64,000 nucleotides of DNA from Crotalaria pallida (Eukaryota; Streptophyta; Magnoliopsida; Fabales; Fabaceae): assembly GCA_037953625.1 (NCBI GenBank), contig CM075649.1:71703290-71767289 (forward strand). The letters run 5' to 3'. This document shows, in pieces, positions 1 to 12,443 of this stretch (its first letter is position 1; the number at the start of each line of letters is the position of its first letter). The notes beneath the pieces are model-generated. The model was not told where the DNA came from. It made no database searches and saw only the letters and a list, made by a program, of their open reading frames with translations. Both the position numbers and the translations under genes were made by a program.

Positions 1-637
1 ATGCTACTACCCTTTTTACTACTTGGAGACTGCTGCTATCACTACTACTACATCTGATGCTACCGGATCTACGTGACCACCCTGGAGTTCATATTTTGGT
101 TTGTATATACGTTGTAGACATACTTTTTGAGTACTCTAGGGCTTTGGTCATATTACTATGTAGATCGGATTATGGACTTGTATTTTGGAACTTGGAGACT
201 TGATATGGGGACTATGTACTTATCACTCTTTTCATACTTATGAATATATATCTATGTTTATATTATTATCAGTTGCATAGTCCTATAACTTCCGCTTACT
301 CTGATCGAAAGAGTTCGGCTGTGAAAACTATTCAATGGTATTAGTTTTATCAAACAAAGTAAGGGTAGCTTCTGTTATTTTCTATAATATATGAACGATT
401 CTAAGAGACGAATGCTACCCAATTTTCGAAAAGGTTTTAGAAATCGCCGAATTCAATGTAACTGTTTTATAATGCCTTAGGGTTTATTCTCCAAGGATTC
501 CAAGTGTTGGTTTGTGCACCCGTTTAAAAAGGAAAATTTTATTTTCCATATTTTCTTAATACTCGCAAGTCCATATATTATTCAATATAATAGCTTAAAT
601 ATTAGTTTATATTTGGATAATCCGGAAGGGTGTCACA
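1..637. mobile_element. AT-rich LTR-like fragment, truncated by window edge
   Basis: No coding signal is seen. The right edge reads GGAAGGGTGTCACA, which on the minus strand is TGTGACACCC, a common plant LTR terminus. No primer site or purine tract follows, so it may be an LTR end, a solo LTR, or plain intergenic DNA. The left part lies outside the window. Confidence 0.28.
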
Positions 638-725
638 GTTACTAAACTTTAATATTTTGAATTAAGTTTTGTAACGTTCCATTAATGGCATTAATGGTCA
701 TTCAATTTTCATTTAAGCTCTTCAT

Positions 726-1000
726 TCAATTTGATTCCTTGCCTTAATGAAACCAAATTCGTGCTCCTCCTTGGCCTCCACATTAGTGGCCTTATTTCAT
801 GTTCCAAAGTGTCTTTATTAAGGGTATGTGTCCTCCATAAGGGCACCTTTAAGGGCAGCCCCTTAAATTCTTCAATCTTTGAGCTTATTGTTTTAGGATT
901 GCATTTGAGTTTCCATGGTCCTTCCAGAGGAGGATATCATTCCCTCCCTCTTGAAGAGGATTTGCCCTCAAATCCTGAAGGTCCTAAAACAAAGAACACT
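726..1000 (-). pseudogene. Remnant of Ty3-type polyprotein C-terminal tail
   Basis: The minus strand from about 983 to 936 reads DLQDLRANPLQEGGND. This resembles the 'DLRTNPFQEGED' tail found after the integrase in many legume Ty3/gypsy polyproteins (family knowledge). The following sequence shifts frame and meets stops within about 20 codons. No integrase core is visible. The same motif, NLRTNP, ends the ORF at 49631-50407, which supports a shared element family. This is a short match, so the call is tentative. Confidence 0.33.
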
Positions 1001-1554
1001 CACATCAGTTCAAAACAGTTAAACTTGAAAGACACATTCTCTTACCCTTCAAGCATCAGGCTCATTGACACTTTCTTATTCTTAACTGGTCCTAGACAAG
1101 GACTTTATTGCTCTTCACTTGTTGTGCTTATTCCTCTCCATCAGGTTCAAACACAACAAGACAAAACCACCCTTGCAATTATTAGATTGTGATGGACAAT
1201 TCCAACAACAGCTTCAACTTGACTTGACCCATGCTTTGGCTTCACACCTGTTTGAAACTAGATAACTAAAAATTCTAGTCCTAAACAAATGAAAAGTTAC
1301 ATGAACTATTACATGTTTACATGGGTCTTGACTTAACTCAAGAAAAGGCAAACTAAAAAGACTCAAGATAAGAATTTTAACTAAAAGAAAAATTCCTATC
1401 TAAACACATGGTTGCTTCTTGAAACATGCACTCAATTTTCTTGAGGCATTGGTGAGTGTTCCCCCATTTGGTACTTCATTCTTGCAACCTGAAATCCAAA
1501 CAAACAAAAAGTTTTCACAAGATATGTGTCAGAAAGATAGAAATTAAGCAAAGC

Positions 1555-1770
1555 CTCCACTCTTGTTTTCACTCAAAGTGTTTTCACTCATATTACTCAA
1601 AGTGTTTGCACTCTTTGTGTTTTACTCAAGCTCTCTTTACTTTTCATTCTTTCACAAGTGTTTCACTTTTAATCATCTCACTCTCAAGTGTTTCACTCAT
1701 GCTTTCTTTCACTATCACAAATGTTTCACTCTTAAGCATCTCACTCTCAAGTGTCTCATTCATGTTCTGT
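1555..1770. repeat. Imperfect CACTC-rich direct repeats
   Basis: Degenerate units such as GTGTTTCACTC and TCTCACTCTCAAGTGT recur about every 20-50 bp. The stretch is T-rich and its short ORFs are by-products of the repeats. Confidence 0.55.
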
Positions 1771-2299
1771 TGTTCTCTATTTTTTTTTGTTCATGGATTG
1801 GTCCAAAAACTTCTCCCACCAAAGGCACTTCTTTCAATTGTGCCATGTTTTCATTCTTACTTGATGTTACTAATTTGAAGGAATGCAACATCAAGTTTTC
1901 AGCAACCAGAGACTCAAAGTCTAAGACTCAAAAACTCTAAGACTCAAAGACTCCAAGACTCAAAAACTTAAAGTGTGTTTAAAGACTCAAAAACTAGTGA
2001 CTAAACACAAGACCAATAGTTCAGCCACAAACACAAACACACTTAAAACAACCTAAGACACAAAACAAAAGACTCAATAATGTGTTTAAAACTCAACTCC
2101 TCTTGACCAAGAACAAAAATTCCGATTCGGCCAAGTCTAAATTTTAGACACACTATTGTTATAACAACTACCAACACACAAAGACACAAACTATTCTTGA
2201 CCAAATTCAAAGAACATAATTCAGCCAAGACTTAAAAACAAACTCTAAGAAATGCAACAAACAAAACCCAAAGACAACACAAACCAAGAATCAAACCAA

Positions 2300-2790
2300 T
2301 CTTGGCCACGGTTTCAACCAAACCGATTTAAGGACAACAAAGAAAGTAAAATCGTGACAAGACAACAAGAACTGCCACGGTTTTGACATAACAACAACTT
2401 TAGTGACAAATAAAAATTTCGTGACTAGACAACATCCAAAAATTGCCACGGTTTTCACAAAAACAATTTTTTTTTTAGACACGATTTTCTTTGACACAAC
2501 AACACAAAATAGCAACAACTAAACTCAGCCACTATTTTGTTTTTACCACGATTTTGGAAAGGAACACCAAACAGCCACGATTCCTTATGACTCAACAAAA
2601 TAAAAGAGAGTGACACAAGCCTAAACAGCCACGGTTTGATATTTGACACAACCAAACAGTCATGGTTTAAAATTCGTCACGAACAGGACACACTAAAACA
2701 GAGATTAGGGATAGATCAAACAGTCACGATTTTTGTTTTTGATTATAACACATCAAAAAGAAATCAGCCACTGTTTGATTTGTCACAACT
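2300..2790. repeat. Degenerate CCACGGTTT repeats in element leader
   Basis: At least nine copies of CCACGGTTT, or of a version with one or two changes, occur at irregular 30-70 bp spacing, at about 2315, 2373, 2443, 2545, 2573, 2626, 2660, 2718 and 2769. Read on the minus strand they lie downstream of the primer site, in the expected leader position of the element. Confidence 0.5.
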
Positions 2791-3030
2791 TGACAAACAC
2801 AAAAATTGACTCAACAAGATTCAAACTAGAATCAAACTCAAAATGACTCAATTTTTTTTCTTTTCAAGACTCAAAAAGAAAAATACCTTAGAGTAAAGCA
2901 CTTGTTGAGTGGTTCTTGGATTGGCTCAGAATGATACCAAGTTGATATCCATTTTTGATACCACATTGATAACATCTTCCTTGTTCATGCTTGGACGTTT
3001 TCTTCATGTTTCTCAAAGAAGAAAAGTCTA

Positions 3031-3042
3031 GCTCTGATACCA
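3031..3042 (-). other. tRNA-iMet primer binding site (PBS)
   Basis: The minus strand reads TGGTATCAGAGC, the standard plant initiator-Met PBS. It is followed (plus direction) by a 3-bp spacer and then TGATGCGCCC, the rc of an LTR end GGGCGCATCA. Two degenerate look-alikes of the same PBS/LTR junction occur at about 2933 and 2958. Confidence 0.75.
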
Positions 3043-3045
3043 AAT

Positions 3046-3061
3046 TGATGCGCCCAGAAAA
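3046..3061 (-). mobile_element. 16-bp stub of 5' LTR fused to satellite
   Basis: Only the last bases of the LTR (minus strand ...GGGCGCATCA) remain before satellite starts at CTACACTTGTTAG. The LTR end closely matches that of the 47.8-kb element (GGGTGTATCA followed by ATT and the PBS), so this is the same family in opposite orientation. Confidence 0.6.
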
Positions 3062-6000
3062 GTCTACACTTGTTAGAGCCTCCAAGGACTCATGCTACGT
3101 AATCTATGTCCCATGGGGCACCAAGCATTGTTTACGATCATTCTAAATGTTCTTGTATGTCCTAATACACATTCCTAGACCATTCTAAGCTTTTAGAATA
3201 TTCTTTTAACCATTCTACATTTGTTAGAGCCTCCAACGACTCATGCTACATCCTTTACGTCCCTTGGGGCACCAAGCATTGTTTACGATCATTCTAAAGG
3301 TTCTTGTATGTCCAAATACACATTCTTGGACCATTCTAAGCCTTTAGAATACTCTATTAACCATTCTACACTTGTTAGAGCCTCCAACGACTCATGCTAA
3401 ATACTCTACGTCCCTTGGGGCACCAAGCATTGTTTACTATCATTCTAATGGTATTTATATGTCCTAGTACACATTCCTAGACCATTCTAAGCCTTTAGAA
3501 AACTCTTTTTAACCATTCTACACTTGTCAGAGCCTCCATGGACTCATGCAAAATCCTTTACGTCCCTTTGGGCACCAAGCATTGTTTAGGATCATTCTAA
3601 AGGTTCTTCTATGTCCTAATATACATTCCTCGACCATTCTAAGCCTTTAGAATACTCTTTTAACCATTCTACACTTGTTAGAGCCTCCAAGGACTCATGC
3701 TACATCCTCTACATCCCTTGGGGCACCAAGCATTGTTTACGATCATTCTAACGGTTCTTCTATGTCCTAATACACTTTCCTAGACCATTCTAAGACTTTA
3801 GAATAATCTCTTAACCATTCTACACTTGTTAGATCCTCCAAGGACTCATGCTACATCCTTTACGTCCCTTGGGGCACCAAGAATTGTTTAGGATCATTCT
3901 AAAGGTTCTTGTATGTCCTAATACACATTCCTAGACTATTCTAAGCCTTTAGAATACTCTATTAACCATTCTACACTGGTTAGAGCATCCAACGGCTCAT
4001 GCTACATCCTCTACGTCCCTTGGGGCATCAAGCATTGTTTAAGATCATTCTAAAGGTTCTTGTATGTCCTAAAACACATTCCTAGACCATTCTAAGCCTT
4101 TAGAATAAACTTTTAACCATTCTACACTTGTTAGAGCCTCCAAGGACTCATGCTACATACTCTACGTTCCTTGGGGCACCAAGCATAGTTTAGGATCATT
4201 CTGAAGGTTCTTCTGTGTCCTAATACACATACCTAGACCATTCTAAGCCTTCAGTATACTCTTTTAACCACTCTACACATGTAGAGCCTCCAAGGACTCA
4301 TGCTACATAATCTGCGTCCCTTGGGGCACAAAGCATTGTTTACGATCATTCTAAAGGTTCTTATATGTCCTAATACACATTACTAGACTATTTTGAGCCT
4401 TCAGAATACTCTTTTAACCATTTTACACTTATTAGAGCCTGCAAGGACTCATTCTACATAACCTACGTCCCTTGGGGCACCAAGCATTATTTACGATCAT
4501 GCTAAAGGTTCTTGTATGTCCTAATACACATGCCTAGACCATTCTAAGTCTTTAGAATACTCTCTTAACCATTCTACACTTGTTAGAGCCTCCAAGGACT
4601 CATGCTACATAATCTACGTCCCTTGGGGCACCAAGCATTGTTTACGATCATTCTAAAGGTTCTTATATGTCCTAATACACATTCCTAGCCAATACTAAGC
4701 CTTTAGAATACTTTATTAACCATTCTACACTTGTTAGAGCCTTTAAGGACTCATGCTACATCCTTTACGTCCCATGCGGCACCAAGCATTGCTTAGGATC
4801 ATTCTAAAGGTTCTTGTATGTCCTAATACACATTCCTAGACTATTCTATGCCTTTAGAATTTTCTATTAACCATTCTACACTGGTTAGAGTCTCCAACAA
4901 CTCATGCTACATAATCTACGTCCCTTGGGGCACCAAGCATTGTTTAAGATCATTCTAAAGGCTCTTGTATGTCCTAAAACACATTCCTAGACCATTCATA
5001 TGCCTTTAGAATAGTCTTTTAACCATTCTAAAATTGTTAGAGCCTCCAAGGAATCATGCTACATAATCTATGTCCCATGGGGCACCAAGCATTGTTTACG
5101 ATCATTCTAAAGGTTCTTGTATGCCCTAATACACATTCCTAGACCATTCTAAGCCTTTAGATTACTCTATTAACCATTTTACACTTGTTAGAGCCTCTAA
5201 GGACTCATGCTACATAATCTACGTTCCTTGGGGCACCAAGCATTGTTTAGGATCACTCTAAATGTTCTTGTATGTCCTAATAGACATTCCTAGACCATTC
5301 TAAGCCTTTAGAATACTTTATTAACCATTTTACACTTGTTAGAGCCTCCAAGGACTCATGCTACATCCTTTACGTCCCTTGGGGCATCAAGCATTGTTTG
5401 GGATCATTTTAAAGGTTCTTGTGTGTCCTAATACACATTCCTAGACCATTCTAACCCTTTAGAATACTCTTTTAACCATTCTACACTTGTTAGAGCCTCC
5501 AAGGACTCATGCTACATAATCTATGTCCCATGGGGCACCAAGCATTGTTTACGATCAATCTAAAGGTTCTTATATGTCCTAATACACATTCCTAAACGAT
5601 TCGAAGCCATTGGAATACTCTCTTAACCACTCTACACATGTTAGAGCCTCCAAGGACTCATGCTACAGAATCTACGTCCCTTAGGTCACCAAGCATGGTT
5701 TACGATCATTCTAATGGTTCTTATATGTCCTAGTACACATTCCTAGACCATTCTAAGCCTTTAGAATACTCTTTTAACCATTCTGCACTTGTTAGAGCCT
5801 CCAAGGACTCATGTTACATCCTTTACGTCCCTTGGTGCACCAAGCATTGTTTAGGATCATTCTAAAGGTTCTTATATGTCCTAATACACATTCCTAGACA
5901 ATACTAAGCCTTTAGAAAACTCTATTAACCATTCTAAACTTGTTAGAGCCTCCAAGGACTCATGCTACATACTGTACGTGCCTTGGGGCATAAATCATTG

Positions 6001-6146
6001 TTTAGGATCATTCTAAAGGTTCTTATATGTCCTAATACATATGCCGAGACTATTCTAACTCTTTAGAATATTCTCTTAACCATTCTACACTTGTTAGAGC
6101 TTCCAAGGAATCAAGATTCACCCTCTACGTTCCTAGGGGAACCATG
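3062..6146 (+). repeat. 151-bp satellite, block A (about 20 monomers)
   Basis: The anchor CCAAGCATTG recurs at 3121, 3272, 3423 and 3575, giving a 151-152 bp period. Each monomer carries, in order, ACATTCCTAGACC, the dyad ATTCTAAGCCTTTAGAAT, CCATTCTACACTTGTTAG, GACTCATGCTACA, CGTCCCTTGGGGCACC and GATCATTCTAAAGGTTCTT. 151 is not a multiple of 3, so no long frame can stay open. Copies differ by scattered substitutions, and this block looks more diverged than C-E. Confidence 0.97.
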
Positions 6147-7198
6147 TTGATCGAGGCCGTACCTGATCAAAATAAAAGGGGTTTAATTCTGTAGTACCAG
6201 GAAGGTGATCCTAGGTCGTTTCCGAGCGAATATCGGTCTAGGCAAAGTATCAAACACGTAGTGTGCAGTAAAATGGGGGGGTTTTTGTGTGTAACAAATG
6301 TGAAGAACAAAACATAAACAGAATATTAAAACTAATAAAATCAGAAACAAAAGCGGGCAAACCCCTTTGGCTACGTACACTACTCAATCCTTGCTCACTA
6401 AAGATCGATTCCTATCCTCTCCTCTGTCCAACTCGTGACAACCAAATATTAAGCGAAAATCTAGTAGTCACTCCAAACCCTAAATTCTAATTAAGCATCA
6501 GAAACCAAAATTGGAGTTTTTACGAGTTAATACAAATTAAGCATTTATATTCATGTATTATCTCTACGAAATGGAATTAAGCAAACCACTACACATTGAT
6601 AAACATGAAAACAGAGAAGACAAAACGAAATTGCATTAATAACAAGAGCTCAAGAGTAGATAATACAATACCAAAGGGATTAACCCTAGAAGTCTAGCCT
6701 TCCATGGCCATAAATGAAGAAAAACGAGTAGAAATGGGGAAGAACAAAACCCTAGCAGCCACCACCACTTGGGAGAGCCAAGAGAGAAGTTCTAACCTAG
6801 AGAGAGAGTGAGAAATATGAAATGGGAGTGTATGCTATGTGCTACACGAGTTTCCCTTCTTTTTAGTCACAAAATGGGCCTAAAACATGGGCCCAAGTCC
6901 TAAGAAACACTATTCTGAAAATTACAACTAAAAAGGGACCTAAATGCAAATTACAATCTTCACTTCAATATTTCAATCTTCATTTCCAAAAATGCCCATA
7001 GTGTCCTTGTGCCACATATGACCTAAAAATAGAAATAGAATTAATTAGGCTAAATAATCCCAAATTAAACAATATTCGGAATATTAGTCCAATAAACTCT
7101 AAATTACAAAATCAAGCTAAACAATGTCAAATGGGCAACAAATATCAATAATAGGAGTAAAATAATGCAAGGAATAATGGGAAATAAAATGCTCATCA
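6147..7198 (-). mobile_element. Probable solo LTR inserted in satellite
   Basis: About 1.05 kb of non-satellite DNA interrupts the array, with satellite on both sides close to the same phase (around CACCAAGCATTG). On the minus strand it starts TGATGAGCATTTTATTTCCC and ends near ATCAACA, giving TG...CA ends. No gag, pol, PBS or PPT is present. A clean target duplication is not visible because both flanks are mutated. The style is that of Ty3-type legume LTRs, but the clade is not assigned. Small ORFs inside (for example 6287-6490) have no recognisable product. Confidence 0.5.
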
Positions 7199-8682
7199 CA
7201 AGTATAATTTAGGATCATTCTGAAGGATCTTATATGTCCTAATACACATGCCTAGACCGTTCTAAGCCTTTAGAATACTCTATTAACCATTCTACACTTG
7301 TTAGAGCCTCTAAGGACTCATGCAACATCCTCTATGTCCCTTGGGGCACCAAGCACTGTTTACGATCATTCTAAAGGTTCTTATATGTCCTAATACACTT
7401 GCCTAGACTATTCTAAGCCTTTAGAATACTCTCTTAACCATTCTAAACTATTTATTAAAGCCTCCAAGGACTCATGCTTCATAATCTACGTCCCTTGGGG
7501 TACCAAGCAATGTTTAGGATCATTCTAAAGGTTCTTGTATGTCCTAATACACATTCCTAGACCATTCTAAGCCTTTAGAATACTCTTTTAACCATTCTAC
7601 ACTTGTTAGAGCCTCCAACGACTCATTCTACATCCTCTACGTCCCTTGGGGTACCAAGCATTGGTTACGATCATTCTAAAGGTTCTTATATGTCCTAATA
7701 AACATTCCTAGACCATTCTAAACCTTTAGAATACTCTATTAACCATTCTACACTTGTAAGAGCCTCAAAGGACTCATGCTACATCCTTTACGTCCCTTGG
7801 GGCACCAAGCATTGTTTACGATCATTCTAAAGGTTCTTGTATGTCCTAATACACATTCCTAGACCATTCTAAGCCTTTAGAATACTCTATTAAATATTCT
7901 ACACTTGTTAGAGCTTCCAACGACTCATGCTACATCCTCTACATCCCTTGGGGCACCAAGCATTGTTTACGATCATTCTAAAGGTTCTTATATGTCGTAA
8001 TACACATGCCTAGACTATTCTAAGCCTTTAGAGTACACTCTTAACCATTCTACACTTGTTAGAGCCTCCAAGGACTCATGCTACATAATCTACGTCCCTT
8101 GGGGCACCAAGCATTGTTTAGGATCATTCTAAAGGTTCTTGTATGTCCTAATACACATTCCTAGACAATACTAAGCCTTTAGAATACTCTAATAACCATT
8201 CTACACTTGTTAGAGCCTCCAAGGACTCATGCTACATCCTCTACGTCCCTTAGGGCACCAAGCACTATTTATGACCATTCTAAAGGTTCTTAATACACAT
8301 GCCTAGACCATTCTAAGTCTTTAGAATACTCTCTTAACCATTTTACACTTGTTAGAGCCTCCAAGGACTCATGCAACATAATCTACGTCCCTTGGGGTAC
8401 CAAGCATTGTTTACGATCATTCTAAAGGTTCTTATATGTCCTAATACACATGCCTAGACCTTTACGTCCCTTGGGGCACCAACATTGTTTAGGATCATTC
8501 TAAAGGTTCTTGTATGTCCTAATACACATGCCTACACCTTTACGCCCCTTGGGGCACCAAGCATGGTTTAGGATCATTCTAAAGGTGCTTATATGTCCTA
8601 ATACACATGCCTAGACCATTCTAAGCCTTTAGAATACTCTCTTAACCAATCTACACTTGTTAGAGCCTCCAAGGACTCATGC
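7199..8682 (+). repeat. 151-bp satellite, block B (about 10 monomers)
   Basis: Continuation of block A after the solo LTR, same strand and period. Near 8456-8560 two shortened units occur in which CCTAGACC or CCTACACC runs straight into TTTACGTCCC or TTTACGCCCC, an internal monomer deletion that was then duplicated. It ends at ...GGACTCATGC, where the Tekay element begins. Confidence 0.97.
8678..8682. other. Target site duplication CATGC, left copy
   Basis: CATGC immediately precedes the LTR start TGTAACA and is repeated at 21647-21651 after the other LTR. Removing the element restores the satellite reading GACTCATGCTAC. Confidence 0.92.
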
Positions 8683-9061
8683 TGTAACAACCCGATTTTC
8701 ACTTCTGAAACCTTAACTGAATTATTATTAATTTGTTGCAAAAATGAGGCCTTTTTTTTAAAACATTCGTTCATGAATGGTTAACGTTACCCTTTTGAAA
8801 ATCGAGTTGTTACTTTTGAAACTTCCCGTACCCGAAACATCATCGTCATATAAAAACATCATTTTCATTATAATTAAAACATAAACCATAAGTACTGGAG
8901 TCACACTCCAAAAAGTTTTCCAAAAGCAGGCCATAGTTACAAAAATTACAAACCATAATGTAAAAGTAGCTTGATTACATCCATGGTACGTCACAAAGTA
9001 ATCCTCGATTGGAACTTAGATCCTAGACACACTACATCCTCTAGACACAGAACACAGGGCA

Positions 9062-9403
9062 TCACTCTTCAGCGGAACTAGCATCCGTCTCCATGTCTTC
9101 ACTCGAAACCACTTCCACCTCGTGACTAGAGTCACTAGCGTCTTCTTCCTCCATCGGTTGAGGAATCACAGTAGCCAAAGGTGCGGGATCACCTTCATAC
9201 TCGTGATGCTCCCTCGGTCCGAGATCTTGATAGTCACGGAGAGTGACTTGTCCCACGTGCACGTCCAGACTCGTCCCTCGCAGAATGTGCCTCTGATCAC
9301 CAATCTCCAATCGGGTTTCACCTCTCCAAATCCATCCTTCAGGAACAACCTCCCATGCTCCTCCCTGAAGAGGCCACATGTGGATTGCTACATGATACGC
9401 CAT
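9062..9403 (-). CDS. LTR-internal ORF, 113 aa, unknown function (3' LTR copy)
   Basis: The product starts MAYHVAIHMWPLQGGAWEV, has a central WIWRGETRLEIG segment, and ends in a strongly acidic Ser/Glu/Asp-rich tail (about residues 85-113, EEEDASDSSHE...). I recognise no domain, signal peptide or membrane segment. The ORF is open in both LTRs. The two copies differ at about 8 of 342 bases and most changes alter the amino acid, so there is no sign of selection since insertion. It lies about 2.36 kb downstream of the LTR TATA box, inside the transcribed leader. It may be a captured exon, a small element protein, or chance. Confidence 0.3.
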   Translation of the reverse strand: MAYHVAIHMWPLQGGAWEVVPEGWIWRGETRLEIGDQRHILRGTSLDVHVGQVTLRDYQDLGPREHHEYEGDPAPLATVIPQPMEEEDASDSSHEVEVVSSEDMETDASSAEE

Positions 9404-11672
9404 CTACCCATTGCAATACCGGCAAAAGCCAATACGACAAACAAGTAGAAGAGAGTCAGTGTGCCATACACTAACGAGTTGACCGTAAGGTCTCAGGGTA
9501 GACTCGATAGAAAGAAAGACAGACGACAGATGACAAATTTTGACAAGTATACAGGGCGAGATAAGGTAACCAGGGTGTAGAGGATAAACAGAATATAATA
9601 AATAGACAGAACAGGATAGCAAAGCAAGTAACATAATATGAACAAAGCATGATAAACAAAATATGCAAAGTATATAAATGGCATATAAAGCACATAAAAG
9701 TAAAGTACAACTTATCAATCGAAATCATGATTCGCATTATTGAACAGCATCATACTCTCTCAATCTTTTCCAACATTCAATTATATCTTTATTCTTTGAA
9801 TATTAAGTCTTATCATAACTCAGCTCACTCAATGAGGTAGGGGAAAAACCATCACTGAGGAAAAACGCACACGTCTACATCTCCTCGGTCTCCATCCAAA
9901 CCTAGTCGGAAGCCAACAGGAGTACAGGACCTTTACCACACGGGCACACGATAGCTGTCTCAACAATTCATTGGTCCCAGACCAGGAGGACTTCAGCCTC
10001 AATCAATACAATTCACATAATTATCATTAATCAAGCACACTGTCCAAGCAGTGGAAAATCACAATGCCCCGTTCCAGTCCCTCTCGCTATTGTAGACTTG
10101 CAATCAAGGGGGTGACAGTATCATTTCTAGTTAGTTGTGCGGAACTTTCCACGACATTGGACCTAGTCCCTACCACGTTAGTATGCCACTTGTGGAATTT
10201 GTTCCGCCTAGAATACTCTAGGCTTCTTGACGTTCACCTTCCTTGCCCTCCCCTCATTCAATCCCCACCTGAGTATCCATAGATACCCATGGTATCTTCC
10301 TCTCCACTACTTCGCACTCTCATACCTCACCGCGTATGTTAGTCTTTGAATGTCTTTTAAGTCTTTTAATATCTTTTAATTAACCTACGGTCGGCTTTCC
10401 CTTAGTCCATCCCTTCGACAAGACCCGACCACTAAGGGTTATCTCTTTTCCCCACTTTCACATAACATTCTTTCATCATCTCAAGCCACTTGGCACAATC
10501 ACATCATTTCATAGGAAATAATCAAATACATTTATATATTTTCTTTTATGAAAACCGAATTGAACAAGACCAAAACAACACAATTTAAATAATTTTTCTC
10601 AAAATAAAAACACAAAACATAATCATTTCAATAAGTCAATCACATACAAAAGGAATCTAGCCTATTGAAACTAGTGTAGGCCGAATCATCATCATAGGAA
10701 AACAAAGTCTTTGATGCACTTTTTCTACATGCAAAAACCTTAAAATACTAAATCAAAATATGCATTTCAAACACATGGTTTAGAAAAATACCACTCCCTT
10801 TTCATCACCAAAACCATGACCTCTATGTCACTTCAATCCAATTTTCATTTTTATTTTCCTTGCATGTGTTTTTTAAAAAAAAAAATCATTTGAAGTAAAA
10901 GAGAATCACATGCAAGAATCTTTTTTATGAAAAACAATCATGATTTTCTTAATTCAAAGCTTGACCGAAAACACATCAACAAAATCAAGAGGAAAAACTA
11001 AAATCTTTAACTCTTAAACACAAATAAGCTTGGATCAAAGTAAAACCATTTTGCAAAAGTTGTTTTCCTTCTCTTTCTCATCAAAACCGTGACATGCAAG
11101 CCAAGAAACAAGACTTTTTGAGTTCAAAAATCACATGCAAAACTTCAAGATCAAAGCTATTGAAAATCAAGGCAAGAATCAAGCCTTTTTCATGATCAAA
11201 ACAAAAGATCAAAACCTTTTTGAAAAGAAAACCAAAGATCAAAGCTTAGAAAAAAAATCAAAGTTAAAATCAAAGCATTCAAATCACCTAGATCAACTTT
11301 AACAAACATCAAACCAACATGCATGGACTCAAAACAAATAAAAATCATCACAACCTAATTTTCTAGACATGGCCGAATGATAAAGTCCATGGTTTAAGGT
11401 TCTACAAATTTATTTGGCTCTTGAAACTCAAGATCAAAGCTAAACAATGACACACAAACATAGATCTACAAGAAAATTAGACATGCAACAACAAATAAAT
11501 CTTACAAGACTTGGAAAATGAAAACTACTCCTAACACTCTATGATCTTCGAATAACTCAAAGAAAAAAGAGATGATCTTCAACCACCTTCACTTGATCTT
11601 CAAGGAATCCTAAAGCTTTTGGACTTGATCTTCTTCTTCTTTCTCCCTCAAGCTCTCGGTTTCTCTCTCTCT

Positions 11673-11696
11673 CTAAGAGTTTGATGATACTCTTAG
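11673..11696 (-). other. 8-bp inverted repeat in LTR leader
   Basis: CTAAGAGT and ACTCTTAG flank an 8-nt loop, about 65-95 nt downstream of the TATA box. The same repeat is at 20980-21003 in the other LTR. Near the 5' end of a genomic RNA such a stem could serve packaging or dimerisation, but that is inference. Confidence 0.5.
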
Positions 11697-11760
11697 AAGA
11701 AGTGTTTAGGAAATGAATGGGAAATGAGGAAAATGGTTGGAAATGAACTAAGGTTGTGGG

Positions 11761-11768
11761 CTTTTATA
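11761..11768 (-). promoter_or_regulatory. TATA box of 3' LTR
   Basis: The minus strand reads TATAAAAG, about 570 bp from the LTR 5' edge, followed by a CT/GA-rich leader. The same box is at 21068-21075 in the 5' LTR. Confidence 0.6.
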
Positions 11769-12338
11769 GACAATCAAGTATTTCCCTTATTGCCCTTGAA
11801 ATGTTCGGCCAAGAGGTGTGGCTTAAGGGGCAATTTTGGCTTCACAAAAGTTTGCATGGCTTAAGGCCAAGTCATGAGACAAATGGAGTGAATTAAGGCT
11901 TAATCTTTCATCCTATTGGTTGGTCAACTCCTTAACTATGCTTTACACTAAACTAAACCTATATGCTACTAGTCTACTACCTTAGGGTTCAAGAAAGTCA
12001 AAACTCTATCATGCATGCACATACATACATATATGGCCGAATGCACACATGCACACACATACACATAGAAAATCATTTTTATTTTCTTTCTTATAAAATC
12101 ATCATTTCCTTAAAATACAAAATATTAAATATTTAATTATTTCAACTCAAAAAATTCAATCCAAAACTCATAAGATTTTCTCATAAAAATCATTTCCTTG
12201 GAAATCCTTTATCACTTGAAATCATAAAAGAAATTCAATTTAAGAAATATTCTTTCAAAACACTCTTTTTAAAACACTTTCTCAAAATAATCTTTTTATC
12301 ATTAAAACAACTATGAGGTATTCAGACGGGGTGTTACA

Positions 12339-12348
12339 TTCTCCCCAA
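12339..12348 (-). other. Polypurine tract of Tekay element
   Basis: The minus strand reads TTGGGGAGAA directly before the 3' LTR start TGTAACACCCC, the expected plus-strand primer position. Confidence 0.82.
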
Positions 12349-12443
12349 CTTGAAGATTTCTCGTCCCCGAGAAATGCAGTACCTGAAGCAAACAGGTGTG
12401 GGAAAGAATTTCTCATCTTGCTCTCAAGCTCCCATGTCGCATC

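Larger units (their letters stand above)
638..3045 (-). mobile_element. Degraded internal region of a minus-strand LTR retroelement
   Basis: A minus-strand tRNA-Met primer site and LTR stub sit at the right end (3031-3061). A fragment resembling the C-terminal tail of Ty3 polyproteins lies at 936-983. Between them are low-complexity tracts: CACTC-rich repeats at 1555-1770, GACTCAAAAACT-like repeats at 1905-2000, and repeated CCACGGTTT at 2300-2790. The last resemble, in reverse, the CCGTGACCAATTT leader repeats of the 47.8-kb element at 49500-49605, so the two are probably related. No intact ORF is present; short ORFs here look random. Confidence 0.42.
8683..12338 (-). mobile_element. Tekay 3' LTR (3656 bp, lacks an 882-bp segment)
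   Basis: Ends are TGTAACA...GTGTTACA. It aligns with the right LTR throughout, but at about 10516 the sequence CATAGG joins directly to AAATAATCAA, skipping the segment found at 18939-19820 of the right LTR. Contents: a 113-codon ORF (9062-9403), a TATA box (11761-11768, minus) and a small inverted repeat (11673-11696). The rest is AT-rich and non-coding. Confidence 0.93.

Noticed and set aside
731..1940. Plus-strand ORFs of 125-153 codons
   Set aside because: They are antisense to a decayed minus-strand element or built from CACTC repeats, with no domain visible.
9404..9840. Hydrophobic ORFs of 63-104 codons in the LTR, repeated at 17826-18262
   Set aside because: Several overlapping frames in an AT-rich tract; presence in both LTRs only reflects LTR duplication.
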